Part shown: piece by piece, positions 35,511-48,055 of the stretch | Layout of the letters: each line of letters begins with the position of its first letter | Numbering within the stretch: position 1 is the stretch's first letter | Origin: Ailurus styani | Taxonomy: Eukaryota > Chordata > Mammalia > Carnivora > Ailuridae | Assembly (NCBI GenBank): GCA_002007465.1 | Contig: LNAC01000135.1 | Location: 2,822,420-2,886,419 of the forward strand | DNA: 64,000 bases | Reading direction: 5' to 3' | Notes under the pieces: model-generated | Database searches by the model: none | What the model saw: only the letters and a program-made list of their open reading frames with translations | Told to the model about the DNA's origin: nothing | Position numbers and translations under genes: made by a program

Positions 35511-36114
35511 CTAAAGGAACTCAAGAACAGCCTGTGGGGTCTCAGTTTCTTTGTGACACATTCCTTCCTTTCTCTTCTGTCCGGCCTCTTGTCTCCTCAT
35601 TCCCTGGTTTTCCGCTTACTCATAGTTTCGGCTTCCTGAAACTTAAGCTTGTTCATTGTGCACCGTGACCTCTCCCGTCTGCCCTGTCATCTTGGATCTC
35701 TTAGCTTCAGCTCTCATTCTAAACTCCTTCATTCTTTTGTTTGTTTTGTGTTTATTTTTTCAGTTCAAGATGGAGAAAAAACCTAGAGAGAATCACATTG
35801 ACCCAGATGATCATTTTGCATCATGCCCAGGCAGGCATAAGCCCATGGTTTAAATGGGGATTGGCTATCCAGAGGCCAGGAGCTCACCCCAGCCAGCTCC
35901 TTCTCCATTTCAGGAACTAGAATGAATTCAGTGCAGCTATTCATAAAAGCAGTTTATTAGGCTTTGGGAGAAGATTAACTTGATTTCCATTGTGTTTGCT
36001 GGATCCAGGTCAAAAATGAGTATATAATAGGTTCAGGACTCTCTTTAACATCACCCCATTTCTCCTTGTCTCATGTAGCCCTAATGCTGTCTGTGTGCAG
36101 CAGATCATCTTTAT
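35511..36114. other. Unique DNA, no gene seen
   Basis: Nothing recognised. Confidence 0.5.
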
Positions 36115-36128
36115 AGAAATTGAACTTG

Positions 36129-36345
36129 GGGGCGCCTGGGTGGCTCAGTGGGTTAAAGCCTCTGCCTTTGGCTCAGGTCATGATCTCAGTGTCCTGGGAT
36201 TGAGGCCCGCACCGGGAATCCCTGGTCGGCAGGGAGCCTGCTTCCTCCTCTCTCTCTGCCTGCCTCTCTGCCTACTTGTGATCTCACTCTCTGTCAAGTA
36301 AAAACAAACAGCAACAACAACAAAAATCTTAAAAAAAAAAAAAAA
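36129..36345 (+). mobile_element. Young mustelid-type SINE
   Basis: Plus-strand head 'ggcgcctgggtggctcagtg', the 'gcctctctgcctacttgtga' body and a 15-A tail. A perfect 17-bp duplication, agaaattgaacttgggg, lies at 36115-36131 and 36346-36362 (its last Gs overlap the SINE head). Confidence 0.97.
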
Positions 36346-36362
36346 AGAAATTGAACTTGGGG

Positions 36363-38199
36363 TCCAGATCACAGGAGTAAAATCCAGGCAGGCAAACTCA
36401 GATCAAATACAGGTTTCCCCAACTCTCTGAAAAGTACCGTGTTCCTGTGAAATCTTTCTTGAGCCAAAATAGTGTAAAGCAAAGAAGCAATTGCCATTAA
36501 TTTATATAGAAAATTTTTGAGCATTTCAAGACCCAAAAGATAACCTTTTTTAGGCTTTTCTGATGCCTTATGACACATATTGGTAACGGATGCACAACAT
36601 AAATCAAGATAAAGTACAGATGCTCCCAGACAAGATTCAAGGCTATGACAGCGTGATGCTGAGAAGTTGAGTGTAGTTCCAAGGGAAGGAGCTTGGTGGG
36701 GCCTCTTTCACTGCTTAGGCTTTGAACTGTCCCTGTAATGGCTTGGTGCTAAACAAACACCACTATTTTCACTTTTTGCCTTTTGTCAGAAAGCAAAATG
36801 TATGTTTATAAACATTATCCAAATGAGAGCTGGTTATTTAGATTCACAATCCTTCCGGCCACTCACCATTCCTCCATTCTGCAGGCTCTTGGCATCCATA
36901 CACGTAAGTGAGGGAAGCCTGCTTGTCTCTGAATCGCAGCCATGCACTGACTGTCCCATTGCACTGAACATGAAGCATCTCCTCTCCTTTTGGAGAGAGA
37001 CCCACTGGGCAGGGTTGCAGCTTGCATCTGTGGTGTTGACAGCCAAAAAGGTACCACTGTTACTATTTGGTGCTCCTCCTGGATGGCGAGAGAACTGGAA
37101 TTTATGTTGCCAGTGCAAGCAAAGTACCACAAAGCCTTCAAATTCCTTTTAGTTTTCATTACACACAGATAATCGTCTTTCACAAGGTCTCTATTTACTG
37201 AACCTGAGTATGATGGATCGACTCCAGGAAAGACAGGGCACCTACCTACAAGGTCAAATAAGCTGCTCTGAAACCAAATTCCTATGATGCCGCACTTCCA
37301 AGATGTTTCCTTGTGTGGGGTTCATGTGAGGCCACCAGGGATTGGTGATGGTCTGGGGGACTGGTCATCTCCTGCTCCCTCCTCTATATGCTCTGCTGCA
37401 GAGGTTCCTGCCAGCTCAGAAACCCATTGCCCCAGCCCGTAGTTCCTGCTGATAACCAGATTGAAAACAGGAAAGTGCAGTGTTCTCTACACAAGACTGG
37501 ATGCTTGCCATCCGTTTCTCAGTGGACTCTTGCTGGATCATTCTTTAATTGCAGCAAAGGGTTGTCCCTTCATGCTCAGCTGGCCAGTGTTGAGCCTACT
37601 AAGGTTGTTTTAATGAAGTCTGTTTATTCTGTCTACAAGTGACTTCTTGGTCATGGTTAACTGCTTTAGGGTGAATTAAGTCTATTAGATAGAAAATTGC
37701 TTAAGCATGTCTTCTCCGTGGAACTGACCTCAGTGAGAACAGAAGGAGCAGAAAACCTAAAAAGAGCAAGGAAAGTTCAAGTTCTGGAAAGGACTGTAGG
37801 AGAGGATGTAGGATAACCTCACTGAGAGAGGCCACACTGAGGCCCAGAGCTGGGACCTCAAACAGCTGGAGTCAGTAAGAACAGGTCAGCTCAAATAAGC
37901 ACTGAAGCAGAAGTTATATGATGGTACTTTTATTTTTAAAAAATTCAAGGGAAAGATGAAGGCAAATATTGTTGAATAAAATGAATGAGATAGAGGCAGC
38001 CTCCAAAATAACTGAAGGGCAACCTTGAGCTGCTTATTCTTTCTAGCTGGGCACATACATAATTTTCCTTTGGGGCTTTGAATCAGAAGATCTGAAAGAT
38101 AATTAAATTCTTATGCAGAACAGAGAAATCATATACTTCTCTCTTACCACTCTTCCTTCCCTCCTGCTCTCTCTCTAGATCCAAAGAATCCTAGAGTCT
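36363..38199. other. Unique DNA, no gene seen
   Basis: Overlapping frames on both strands at 36802-37183 (up to 116 codons) have no recognisable protein features. No exon supported. Confidence 0.45.
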
Positions 38200-38470
38200 A
38201 GCCTCAAAAAATTACTCATGTTCTTTGAACCTCCCAGACTTTTTTGCACTTCTGACTTGGTACATGTTAGCCTAAGCCTGTTTTCTAAGCCTGTTGTGGC
38301 TTCCCTCTCCTTCTTTGTCTTGAAAAATCCATCCTAATCTTCAGGGGTCAGTTTAAGTTCATCTTCTTTAGAAAGTCTTGGACTCACCAGATTGGGTGAA
38401 TTGTTCCTTAATTATGCTCCCACATATCTTTGTGTATTTCTATATAATTTATCAACTTATGTTCTCATCA
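38200..38470 (+). mobile_element. L2 fragment (possible)
   Basis: 'ggcttccctctccttctttg', 'gtcagtttaagttcatcttc' and 'ttagaaagtcttggactcac' resemble the LINE-2 3' region. Confidence 0.45.
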
Positions 38471-38499
38471 TGTGATAGGGTAATACTCTGAACTATTAT

Positions 38500-39165
38500 T
38501 GGCTCATTTGGGATTAATTGCATTGTAACAATGGCCTTAAATTGATGGATGTTTACTTCTCTTCTGTTTTTTTGTTTTGTTTTGTTTTTTAAGATTTTAT
38601 TTATTCATTTGACAGAGAGAGAGAGAGAGATTACATGTAGGCAGAGAGGCAGGCAGAGAGAGGAGAGAGGAGGAAGCAGGCTCCCTGCTGAGCAGAGAGC
38701 CCGATGTGGGCCTTGATCCCAGGACCCGGGGATCATGACCTGAGCCGAAGGCAGCGGCTTTAACCCACTGAGCCACCCAGGTGCCCTACTTCTCTTCTGT
38801 TAAGGAAGACTAATGGGAAGCAGTCTAGAGCTGGTAGGCAGCTTTGCCATGTCATCATGAATCTAGTTTCCTACTTATCTTCTTTGCCATGCTCAGTTTA
38901 TAGCTCTCATTGTCAGGTTTACATCATGTCCAAAATGGCTGCTCAAGCTCCAGCCATCACATCCATACTCCAGGAAGCAGCAAAGGGGAAGAAGGAAGAT
39001 GGCATATTTCCCTTCTTTTATGAAGGTTTCCTAGAAACACCATTGAACAGTTATATCATTGGCCAGAACTCAGTCACATGGACACATCTAGATGCAAGAA
39101 ACTCAGGAAAGTATAATCTTTATATGGCAGCATTGTGTCAGAATAAAAATTGTACTTAAAAAAAT
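38500..39165 (+). repeat. Dispersed repeat, copy 1 (unnamed)
   Basis: Contains 'caaaatggctgctcaagctc', 'cagccatcacatccatactc', 'cattggccagaactcagtca' and 'catggacacatctagatgca'. The same series recurs at 48056-48515, so both belong to one mammalian dispersed repeat that I cannot name reliably. Split by the SINE at 38569-38786. Confidence 0.7.
38569..38786 (-). mobile_element. Young mustelid-type SINE
   Basis: Minus-strand copy with (TTTTG)n/T tail, the 'acatgtaggcagagaggcag' body and the head 'cccactgagccacccaggtg'. A perfect 15-bp duplication, tacttctcttctgtt, lies at 38554-38568 and 38787-38801. Confidence 0.97.
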
Positions 39166-39589
39166 GAGAGGAGAATGGGTATTGAGAAGCAAATTGCAAT
39201 CACATTATCTGATACTCTTTAAAAATTTCTGTCATTCTCGCTTCTTCCCATTCTTCTACCTATTGAAGCTAAGCAATCTATGGCTTTAGGAAGCAGTTAG
39301 AACCCAGATGAAAACAAAGATGACATATATAGTGTGTTTAAGATTTATAGTTATATTTCAGATGTACAGAAATGTAACTTTCTCTGTTTGCTGTACTTGA
39401 TTTGCCCAGAAGTCCCTACTTCCATTTGTGGCCAGGAAGAAAAAAGCTCTTACCAATTAAAAGTAGTGTCAGTTCTGTTTTAAAATTTATTCTCTGGGTA
39501 AATATTAAGCCAAATGCGCGGCACTTACCTTCCCCTTATCCTGCCTTCTCACCAGGAAGTGGGCTGGTTACCAGAGTCTTTCTGTAGCT

Positions 39590-39780
39590 CTCTAGTTCTC
39601 TTGGACGTCCAGTACTTAGTTATGTTATTGGTCTGTCACCTCTCTACCCAGGGACCCCACAGGGTCTGGAACACTGTCTTAACTGTTTTGCTTTCTCCAG
39701 TGCCTATTGCAGAAGTTGACATACAGGAAATTGTTAAAAATTTAACTGATGAATTTGAGAGTACTTTAAATGCATCACAT
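39590..39780 (+). mobile_element. L2 3' end (possible)
   Basis: 'ttaactgttttgctttctcc' and 'agtgcctattgcag' ... 'caggaaattgttaaaa' resemble the LINE-2 3' terminus. Confidence 0.5.
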
Positions 39781-39899
39781 AATTAATTCACATGGTAGTA
39801 TAATGGTCTGAAAATCCTTGTAAAATTTCTTTAAACCCTCTAGGACTAGGTTTATAGCTTTCTTTCTTATGGCATTAATAATACTCAGCTCTCAGTTAG

Positions 39900-40040
39900 T
39901 GGTTGTGTGCTTGCCTCGCCCCTCATTAGTGTCTGCTCCTTGAGGAATGGTCCTGATCTGTGTAACTCTCACAGCTCCTGCAGAAAACCATGGACATAGT
40001 AGGCCTTTAATCAATGAAAATGAAGGCCTAAATGAATAGG
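39900..40040 (+). mobile_element. L2 3' end (likely)
   Basis: 'gtctgctccttgaggaatgg' followed by 'catagtaggcctttaatcaa' and 'tgaatag' follows the LINE-2 3' terminus. Confidence 0.55.
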
Positions 40041-40212
40041 GGCTGGCACTTTGTAATTTATCACTAATGAATGACTCCCACCTGGGAAGAAACAGAATGG
40101 ATTTTATCAGAGCTATTTAGAACAATATCAGTAAAGACAAGTTGATATTTTGCCTTTAATTAAATACTTTTTTTTTGGTAAGAAAAAAATTGCTTTTGTT
40201 TTCCAGAAATCC

Positions 40213-40278
40213 TCCACCTACTTTACTTCATCCAGAAGAATGGTGTGAGGAATTCAACCACTTTATTTCACAGTGAGT
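40213..40278 (+). CDS. Candidate internal exon, gene unknown
   Basis: A 66-bp stretch preceded by 'ttgcttttgttttccag' (a strong acceptor) and followed by gtgagtat (a strong donor). One frame is open across it and reads [21 protein letters not shown] then S, with the first base and the last two bases completing split codons (phase 2 at both ends, so it could be skipped in frame). A second frame is also open, which weakens the case. The residues look protein-like (P-rich start, acidic-aromatic middle), but I do not recognise the protein. No partner exon is visible in the window, so a parent gene would have introns longer than the flanking DNA. It could be a chance pseudo-exon. Confidence 0.35.
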
Positions 40279-43200
40279 ATTTCTTCCACTAAAAATTGCT
40301 TATCCAGCAAGGCCTTGAACAGTGATTGGAACCCAAGCTGTGGAATTTACTTGACGCTAGAAGTTGTTACGCCTTTTAGCACGTTATGACACAGAATTTG
40401 TTCCAGTAAATGATAGAAGATGCCTCTGCAGGATTTGAAAAATAGGGAGTTCCATTTGACTTTTAACTATAATCAGACCTCCTGATCATATGGGTCACAT
40501 TTATCTGAGAATCTACTCACATTTATCTAATCTATTTGTCCTGGGACAGATACTGCCTGTGGCGTTTTTAATAAGGGAGGAGACTCAACATCTGAAACTG
40601 CGATGCCCACACTAGGCCCAGGGAAGAGACAGAGGATGGTAGCCTTCAACTGGGGTCTTAGAGCTTGGAAGTTGGGCTTTGCTCTAGGATCTGTAGGGTG
40701 GGAACACAGCTCCAGTTCCCAAGATGATTGAGGGGGCACAGTAGGATCTCTGGCCTGAGGCCCAAGGTGAACAGCCCCAGCCAGGGCTCAAGGTGGGGAG
40801 AACAAGATGAAAACCCAAGTGATGGGTGGTGTGCCCAATGGGTGCTGTATTACCAGGAGCTAGGCAAGATAGAGTGGGACTAAGACAGGAACAAAACCAG
40901 TAGTAACACCAACAGGATGGTGACTCAATTCTGGGAATATGAGCTTTTGGCTTGGCCCCTGGCCTGGTAGAGGACCACATTGGTCCCAGATCTGGGGAAG
41001 ATGCTCAGTATGCTGGAGGAGACTGGCCCTGAGCTGGGGGCCTGATGAACTGTGTGGGCAGAAATCCAGACCAGGCATTACAAGGCATATCCCAGGTACA
41101 GGGACTGGGAAGAGGTGTGCTCAGTATCTAGTAGATCAAACAAGCTGTTCAGAGGTCATGGGAGGAGAAAAGAAGTGCCCAGAATAGCTCATAAACAGTA
41201 CGTAGGGAAGGGTCAACACAAATTTTTCTGACTTATGCCTATGTGCAGACTTAGCTTCCTCAGAAAGCCAGGGCAATGAAGGAAACTGGGTCCCTTGATC
41301 ATCTTCCTTACTCAGTCATCATACAGATCAGTAATTCCTTATCCACAATTCTAGAATCCAAAGAGCTCTGAGAAATGAAAAGGTCTTTTTTGTACTTGAC
41401 TCATTTAGCTACAGGCCCTGGCCTTATGTGAACTGATTTGGTGGCAACACATGACCTAAACTGAAGTGAAGCTATTTATAGTCATTATTTATCTCACTCA
41501 GTGTGAATATTCATGTGAATTGCTGCAGATATATTAATGTGTTTGATTACAGTGTGCTGCCCCAGATCCTGCTGGGGAATGTTACATAACATACAGTAAA
41601 TGCACTGGTTTACTTTTCTAAAATTTTATAGAATTCTGAATTCCAAAATATATTTGACCCCAAGGGTTAGTAGAAAGAGCTATAAACCTATATTTAAATT
41701 TTGTTTCAAGCGCATCGTAGTTCAAGGTCCCTGAAATTGTTTGCTTGTCCAGCGCCTCCTGGATTTGTTCCATCTTCCTCAGTACTCCAAGAACTCTACC
41801 AAGCAAGGCCGTATTGGAATGTGATCATGAAGTTGAAGGCCAGGGCATTTCCTCACCCCTCCGGTCCCCACTCTCGTGTTTCTGCAAGGCCTGCAGAATG
41901 CGGCCACAACTCAAGGTGGTAGTGTTAGGCAATGGTGAGAGGAACAACAGATAGAGCAAGAGGGATGATGCTCACATAGGAGCAGAGGAAGAGGCACTTC
42001 CTGGGATTTGGGAGCCAAAGGGGGAGATGGAGGGAACTGGAGAACTAAAGACACCCTGGTGGCTGGGAACACACCCCAGGGAGAGAAACCCAGGGGCTCT
42101 GGGTTTCAGTGATTTTGCTAGCAAAGGCTGGATTTGAGGAGTTTTCCTTTTTGTTCCATTGCTGCATACAGATTCCCTTGATTGACCTTCTTGAAGCTGT
42201 TGGCCTAGAAAAATCCATTACATATTCACAAAAATGCCTTCCTATACCAAGCTCTTGTAATGCTTCTAAAATGTGACTTGACTCACCAAATTTTATCTTC
42301 TATATATATTTTCAAGAGTGTATTCGTGTTCTTAAACCAAGCACAGTATTGCTTAGATGGATTTGGGAAGAAAGGTACATACTCGATGATGGGGTTGGGA
42401 CTCTTAGGGTTAAACAGTGTGGAAATTCCTCCCAACTATTGATTTTTCTTTATGGCAGGATCCTATTATATGCCCATTTAAATCTGCTTACATTTTTCCC
42501 AATATTGAGCTCTCCAGATGCACTCATTCTGATTTGCTTTAGACTTAGAGGATCTTGATATTAGCATGGAAGACAGAACACAAAAAGCCATGCCTTTAGT
42601 ATGCATACTATCAACGGCAAAGCAAAAGCATCTTATTGAAATGACAGGAGAGGGAGAGTCTGAAAAGGTTCTTATGAACCAGTGAAGATAAATAGAAATC
42701 GAGTGATTGTGTGCTTTACTACTAATTTAAGATATAGAAAAATGTCATCAATCTTCTGTTTACTTAATGAGTTGTCTTTATTGGTTTTATTAGTGAAAAT
42801 ATTCTATATTACAGTTGTTCGTAGATTCTTTCCTGACTTCAGCTCCCAATCCTGCTTTCCCCATGCCATTTTAGAGTCCTTGACCATGAGTTCTTTTTTT
42901 GTAAGATTTTTAGAAATATGAGTCTCAAGATTAGGGACTAATTATTGTATTTTATATCTTTCGGTCGAAACCTGCCCGCTATTCCCAAATAATAACCTTT
43001 GGTTTCATAAATGAGCCTCCACACCCTAGGCTGCCATTACTTGACCTACCAATTGAATTTGACTTTGCTATTTCATTCTGTTTATTCAAATCTCTAATGA
43101 AATACAAACAATGACACTCACTGGGTTAGAAATGTCTGTTTAAAGAGAGAGCCTTGGTTTGCTTTTATACTTACCTTGCTCATATTGGGAGGGAACTGGG

Positions 43201-43600
43201 AGAAGAATAGAGGATTAAGGCCTTCAGACTATAAACTTTTCATTATTGGTGAGACTGGGATGGGGAAGATGATTTTCTGATAATTTCAGGAAAGGTGTTT
43301 TTAGCTTGAATTATTCAGATAATTGTTTCAGTTCCCATTGTAGCCTGAAAAACAGTGCATTGTATTAAGGTAAATAAACTGATTCTCTCTAAAGAATAAA
43401 CAGGACTAGAAATTCTTTACCAGGTTTAAAACTTTTAATACCCTATCCCTATGTGACTGCTGAACCATAGCAGAGGTGATTCAATAATCTCGATCTTTTT
43501 TGGTCCATGTTGGTCACCACTTACCAAGGACGTGTATTGTATGACTTCTCATTGATTGCTGCAGTTGTTCAAAGGGATTGACCTGATGATAGCTGTGTAG
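40279..43600. other. Mostly unique DNA, no other gene seen
   Basis: 40500-41200 is more GC-rich and G-heavy on the plus strand but unassigned. A 62-codon minus frame at 41618-41806 contains a helix-like stretch with no splice support. Confidence 0.45.
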
Positions 43601-43609
43601 ACAGGGGAC

Positions 43610-43611
<2 letters not shown>

Positions 43612-43689
<78 letters not shown>
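43612..43689. repeat. Compound (GT)19(GA)20 microsatellite
   Basis: GT units 43612-43648 run directly into GA units to 43689, a compound array likely to be length-variable. Confidence 1.
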
Positions 43690-43691
<2 letters not shown>

Positions 43692-44369
43692 TGAATGAGA
43701 GAGGGAATGAATATGAATGTACATGAGGTGGGGGGGGTGGAGACATGAGTGCTGGGAGGTGGCTTGGTGTTTTTCAGGTTTCCAGCCTTTTTAATTTGGA
43801 GACAGTAGGAGAGATTTTAAGAAGGTCAGAAATCTTATTAGTAAACATGTTTTGTGGTTAAAAAAAAAAGAAAAGAAACATCAGTTTCGTTCTGAACCTT
43901 TGGTCGTTAGTGATAATTGACTCATTTATGTGTGTTAGTTATGCATTTGTCAAAGCATGACTCCTGACAGCTTAGTTATGATAAATTAAACATGATGCTC
44001 CCATAAATTCTGCACTGCTTTTTATCTATATGCTAGGACCCTGCCTGGTGTTTTTTGTCACCTCTGTAATGTGTGGTTGACTTTGTAGAGATTTCGTTAT
44101 CAGCCCTTTCCCCTATGGCTAAAATATTTGCATAACAAGTTTATCTGGTTCAGGTTTCAGCCAGACTTCTGTTTTGTCAGGAGGCTCCATTTAGAAGTAG
44201 CCTTTTGACAAGATGACAGTAATTTTCCTTTGCCAGCTTCACCTTCATCCCAAAGGATGTCACTTTTTTTTTTCAATTCAAACTAATTTCAGGTCTTTCA
44301 CTAAACTATAATACTTCCCCCAGCGATTGTCTAAAAGGTATCTGTGAATTATGCTTTTTCATTTTGTCT
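43690..44369. other. Unique DNA, no gene seen
   Basis: 43900-44330 is repeat-free with several ATTA/TAAT and TGACTCA-like sites, possibly conserved noncoding DNA. No exon recognised. Confidence 0.4.
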
Positions 44370-44381
44370 CTAAAACTTTTG

Positions 44382-44582
44382 TGTTTTTTTTTTTTTAAGA
44401 TTTTATTTATTTACTTGACAGAGAGAGAGAGATCACAAGTAGGCTGAGAGGCAGACAGAGAGTGAGAAGGAAGCAGGCTCCTTGCCAAGCAGGGAACCCG
44501 GTGGGGGCCTCGATCCCAGGACCCTGAGGTCATGACCTGAGCTGAAGGCAGAGGCTTTAACCCACTGAGCCACCCAGGTGCC
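44382..44582 (-). mobile_element. Young mustelid-type SINE
   Basis: Minus-strand copy with a 14-T run, 'atcacaagtaggctgagagg' and the head 'cccactgagccacccaggtg'. A 12-bp perfect duplication, ctaaaacttttg, lies at 44370-44381 and 44583-44594. Confidence 0.97.
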
Positions 44583-44594
44583 CTAAAACTTTTG

Positions 44595-46344
44595 GGGTTT
44601 TATTAGGAGTTAGTTTTAGGACTTCAGCATCAACGGCTCCTGAGCTGATCAGAGAGACAGTAGAGAAGGATTTCTCTGAGGCAAGGGCAAATCTACCAGG
44701 AGCACCATGGCTGCTCATCTTAGGATTTAGTGAGGACTCACACTATATGATCTCCCCCAACACTGCTTTCTTGGATTGGCTGACTTGAGCGGCTAAGCAT
44801 GCAGGTGTATCCGTTTCCCAAGGTGAGCTTTGCTATTTAGTCATGTAATGAAGAGGTGGTCTTTTCAATCCCTCCAAATGACATTCAAATGGCTACAAGC
44901 AGTTGTACTGCATGTTAACAAGGTGAGATCACTCTGAGCTACAAAACCGCTAAAACTAATGGGCATTTGCATAAATTTATTCCTTAAAAATGGAAACTCA
45001 GAGCTGGAACATTTGCTTTTCCCTAGGCCTGAATGTTTATAAAGATAATCATTTATTTTGGAGTGGGTGCTTCCTTCACATTGATTGTATTTCCTTCGAG
45101 GCAGCCACTCTTCGCTCTTCTCCAACCGCTATTATGTTTCAAGGCCGCTTTATTTCACATGGTTCTTATAATGTCCATGAACAACACACTTGGAATGATA
45201 AATATCCTAACTCAGTTTATTGAATAAGCTTCACAGATACTTTTGGCCTTTTAAGTCTTGTTAGATTCTCAGGTGGCCATGCAAAGGGTTAATATTTCCT
45301 GGAGTGGAAGGATACGATAACCTTTATTTACATTACTTCACAAATTGGTAATTTTAATTAAAATGAGCAGGAGTATCTCCAGTGACAGACTCTCTCCATT
45401 TTAGATTTATTTAGCCAATGATTAGCTATTATGGCTTCTTGAATTAATTAGCATCTCTTGAGCTATAGGGAATTAGTGAATTAATAAAAACTCGTGTAGA
45501 AGCACAAAATTTAAAAAATTTGAATTTAAAGCTCCCCCAAATTCTTCTCTCTCCTCTTAACATATTTTGATCAATATACTTACAAATGCAACCCAACTTC
45601 TTTCTCATCTTGAAAAACTGGGATTTTTTCCCCCTCTTCATGAAAAGAACAGATAAAGCTGTGTGTTTCAAGGTTATGTCTCCCTGAAGAATGTCTAATT
45701 TAGATTACCTAATAGATCTTCTAAAGGCACCAAGGGCCCGATTTGATCCCCCTTAGACCCTACTTATAAAATCAACCAATAAAATCTGATTTTCTCATGG
45801 TGTAAACCAAAAAAGTGGTTCAGTGTGATTTGAAGTCTGAAACATGGTACAGTGCCCAGATATATCTGGAATATACTGTTATTACAGGAACCTTAGCAGA
45901 GAGGGTTTTAGCCTTATCCAAAAGAAGCAAGAGGCATAGTTAAGTGGGTAATCCAGACTCTAGGTAGCATATTCTATTTATCTCCCAAAAAACACTGGGT
46001 TTGGATCTTATGAGAAATCAGATCTGTAGCATATGTTGTAGATTTCACATTAGTGCTTGTAGCACATTGTATCAGGTGACTTTTAGATAGGGTTAGCCTA
46101 GGTGATATTCTGTTCCATTTACCCCATACTGGTTTTGCTTTCTTTCTTCTTTTTTTAAATTTATGCTTGAATTTCATAATATAAATCAAAGAGAGTCTAC
46201 AGTTGAAGTCAACAGAAGTGATGGTGAGTTATGTGTCCATGCACATGGTGTGTGGGGTTTGGGGCTGGGGGGGCGGGCATGACTCCTACCTCTGCCCATA
46301 GCCTGTTTCCCCTTCCCTTCCCCAGGGCACCACCTGGTTCATCA
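44595..46344. other. Unique DNA, no gene seen
   Basis: No repeats recognised. AT-rich with TTAATTA/AATTAG clusters near 45350-45490. Frames at 44865-45227 lie on both strands and are unsupported. Confidence 0.45.
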
Positions 46345-46530
46345 AGAAGAGCAGTGTGTGCATTCAGCTGTGTCACTTACTAGATGTGCTACTCTGGGGA
46401 AGGTATTTAACCTCTCTGACCCTTCGTCCTCATTTGTCAAGCTGGGAGAGACAAGACCTGACTCATAGGGTTATTGTTAGGATTAAATTATATAATGTGT
46501 CTGAAGAACCTGGCAAATAACTCTTACTTA
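46345..46530 (+). mobile_element. MIR SINE
   Basis: 'cagctgtgtcacttactaga', 'ggtatttaacctctctgacc', 'catttgtcaagctgggagag' and 'cataggg...ttaggattaaa' follow MIR order. Confidence 0.88.
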
Positions 46531-46690
46531 TGCTAGGCTTTGTTCTTTACATGTCGTATCATTCAGGTAATTCTCATCGTCCTATGAGCCAGTACTAATA
46601 TCTCCCTTTTATAGAAAATTGAGGTAGAAAGAGGTCAAGAATTCTAAGACCACAGCTAATAAGTAGGGGGGCTGGGATTTGAACCCCAAA
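46531..46690 (-). mobile_element. MIR SINE, antisense
   Basis: 'ttgttctttacatgtcgtat', 'cctatgagccagtactaata', 'accacagctaataagtaggg' and 'gctgggatttgaacccc' are antisense MIR landmarks. It lies tail-to-tail with the MIR ending at 46530. Confidence 0.85.
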
Positions 46691-47717
46691 AACTTGTTTC
46701 AGTGTTCCTAGTCAGCCATTAATAGTTATTATTTTCATTATTCTTTGCATTTGGTCTGTGTCACTATTCTGAAATTGCTTTTTGAACTGGCTTGCTCTCC
46801 CTTTCTGGACTGTCATGGTGTGTGCAGTTGACTCCATTCCTTAGTATGTCTTTTCACAAGACCTTCAGAGCTAGCAATTCCTGGCCAAGAAACAAAACCA
46901 GAATTATCCCATTCCCAATGGTTTCAAATGAAAACTTATAATAAAATCAGGTACAATTCCAAGAGGAGGTATTAGAAAAGAATGAAGCTGGATCTGTAGG
47001 GAATCCCGCATGAGATGCCACATACATTTATGTTGTAGCAAAGTCAGCTTACTCTATCAGCTTACTATATCAGACTACAAACATCACTGCTATCTGGACA
47101 CTTGGACATGTTTTACTGGGAAAATTATTTCTCTTTTTGTTTCTTTGCTTCTGTACTAGTAGTTTTAGTAATAAATAAGAGATCCATTTGTTCAAAAAAG
47201 TGTCAATGACCTCCTCATTTTTAATACCTCCGGAATATTTCAGTCTGCTGTCCACCTCCTCTTTATTGAAGTTTCACCTCACTGACTTTCACAGCTCTGG
47301 GAAAACACACACACACACTCCTCCACTCCCTTCTGAACAGCAACAGTACCACCCCCCTCAAACTCAACCTGAGAGAATCTGTTTGACTGATGAGTCAAAA
47401 CACAGGCAGTGCTTGGGCATACACTTATCTTCTTGTGTTTGTCCCACAAACAGCCCTACTGCCCCCATCTATCCCAGGACACACCTTGTCCAGGCTGAAT
47501 GCCTCTGTCTCTGCTGTCAGCCAGCCACAAGTTTCTTCATGGGGAAGGAACAGGGGGAGACAGGAAATGGACACCTGGACCCTGGAAGGCAGAACCCACA
47601 GTGCTTGGCAACCAATGATGGGAGGAGACAGGTGCTACAGAAAAGGAGAACATGAGGATGCCAGTATTTTTAGCCTGGGAGAGGGTCTTTTTAGAGAATA
47701 TATGTTGGAGAGATTAA
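46691..47717. other. Unique DNA, no gene seen
   Basis: Overlapping frames of 155 codons (47188-47655) and 140 codons (47390-47812) show no protein features; the second runs into a SINE. Confidence 0.45.
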
Positions 47718-47769
47718 GAGCACTAGATCTAAAGTCAGGTTGTGTTCTAGCTTTGCCACTTAGATTTTT

Positions 47770-47950
47770 TTTTTTCAAAGATTTTTATTTATTTGAGAGA
47801 GTGAGCACATAACCAGGGGGGAGGGGCACAGGAAGAAGCAAACTTCCTTCTGAGCAGGGAACCCAATGCGGGACTGGATCCCAGGACTCTGGGATCATAA
47901 CTTGAGCCTAAGGCAGATGCTTAAGTGACTGAGTCGTTCAGGCACCCACT
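47770..47950 (-). mobile_element. Carnivore SINE nested in MIR
   Basis: Minus-strand copy with the diverged head 'gtgactgagtcgttcaggca'. A perfect 12-bp duplication, acttagattttt, lies at 47758-47769 and 47951-47962. Confidence 0.95.
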
Positions 47951-48055
47951 ACTTAGATTTTTGACCTTGGACAAATTACTTAATCTTTCTGAGCCTCATT
48001 GTTCTCATCTGTAAAATGGGAGTACTAATATTTATATAATAACCACTTGGGATTA

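Larger units (their letters stand above)
39166..40212. other. Mostly unique DNA with L2 ends
   Basis: Apart from L2-like ends at 39590-39780 and 39900-40040, nothing recognised. It ends in a polypyrimidine tract before the candidate exon. Confidence 0.45.

Noticed and set aside
36802..37183. Four overlapping frames of 60-116 codons on both strands
   Set aside because: Both strands are open in several frames, as expected by chance in balanced DNA; no recognisable protein, start context or splice signal.
41618..41806. 62-codon minus frame with a helix-like EQIQEALDKQ segment
   Set aside because: No convincing acceptor or donor and no family match recognised.
47188..47812. 155- and 140-codon overlapping frames
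   Set aside because: Two different frames of the same DNA are open, one running into a SINE; no protein features.
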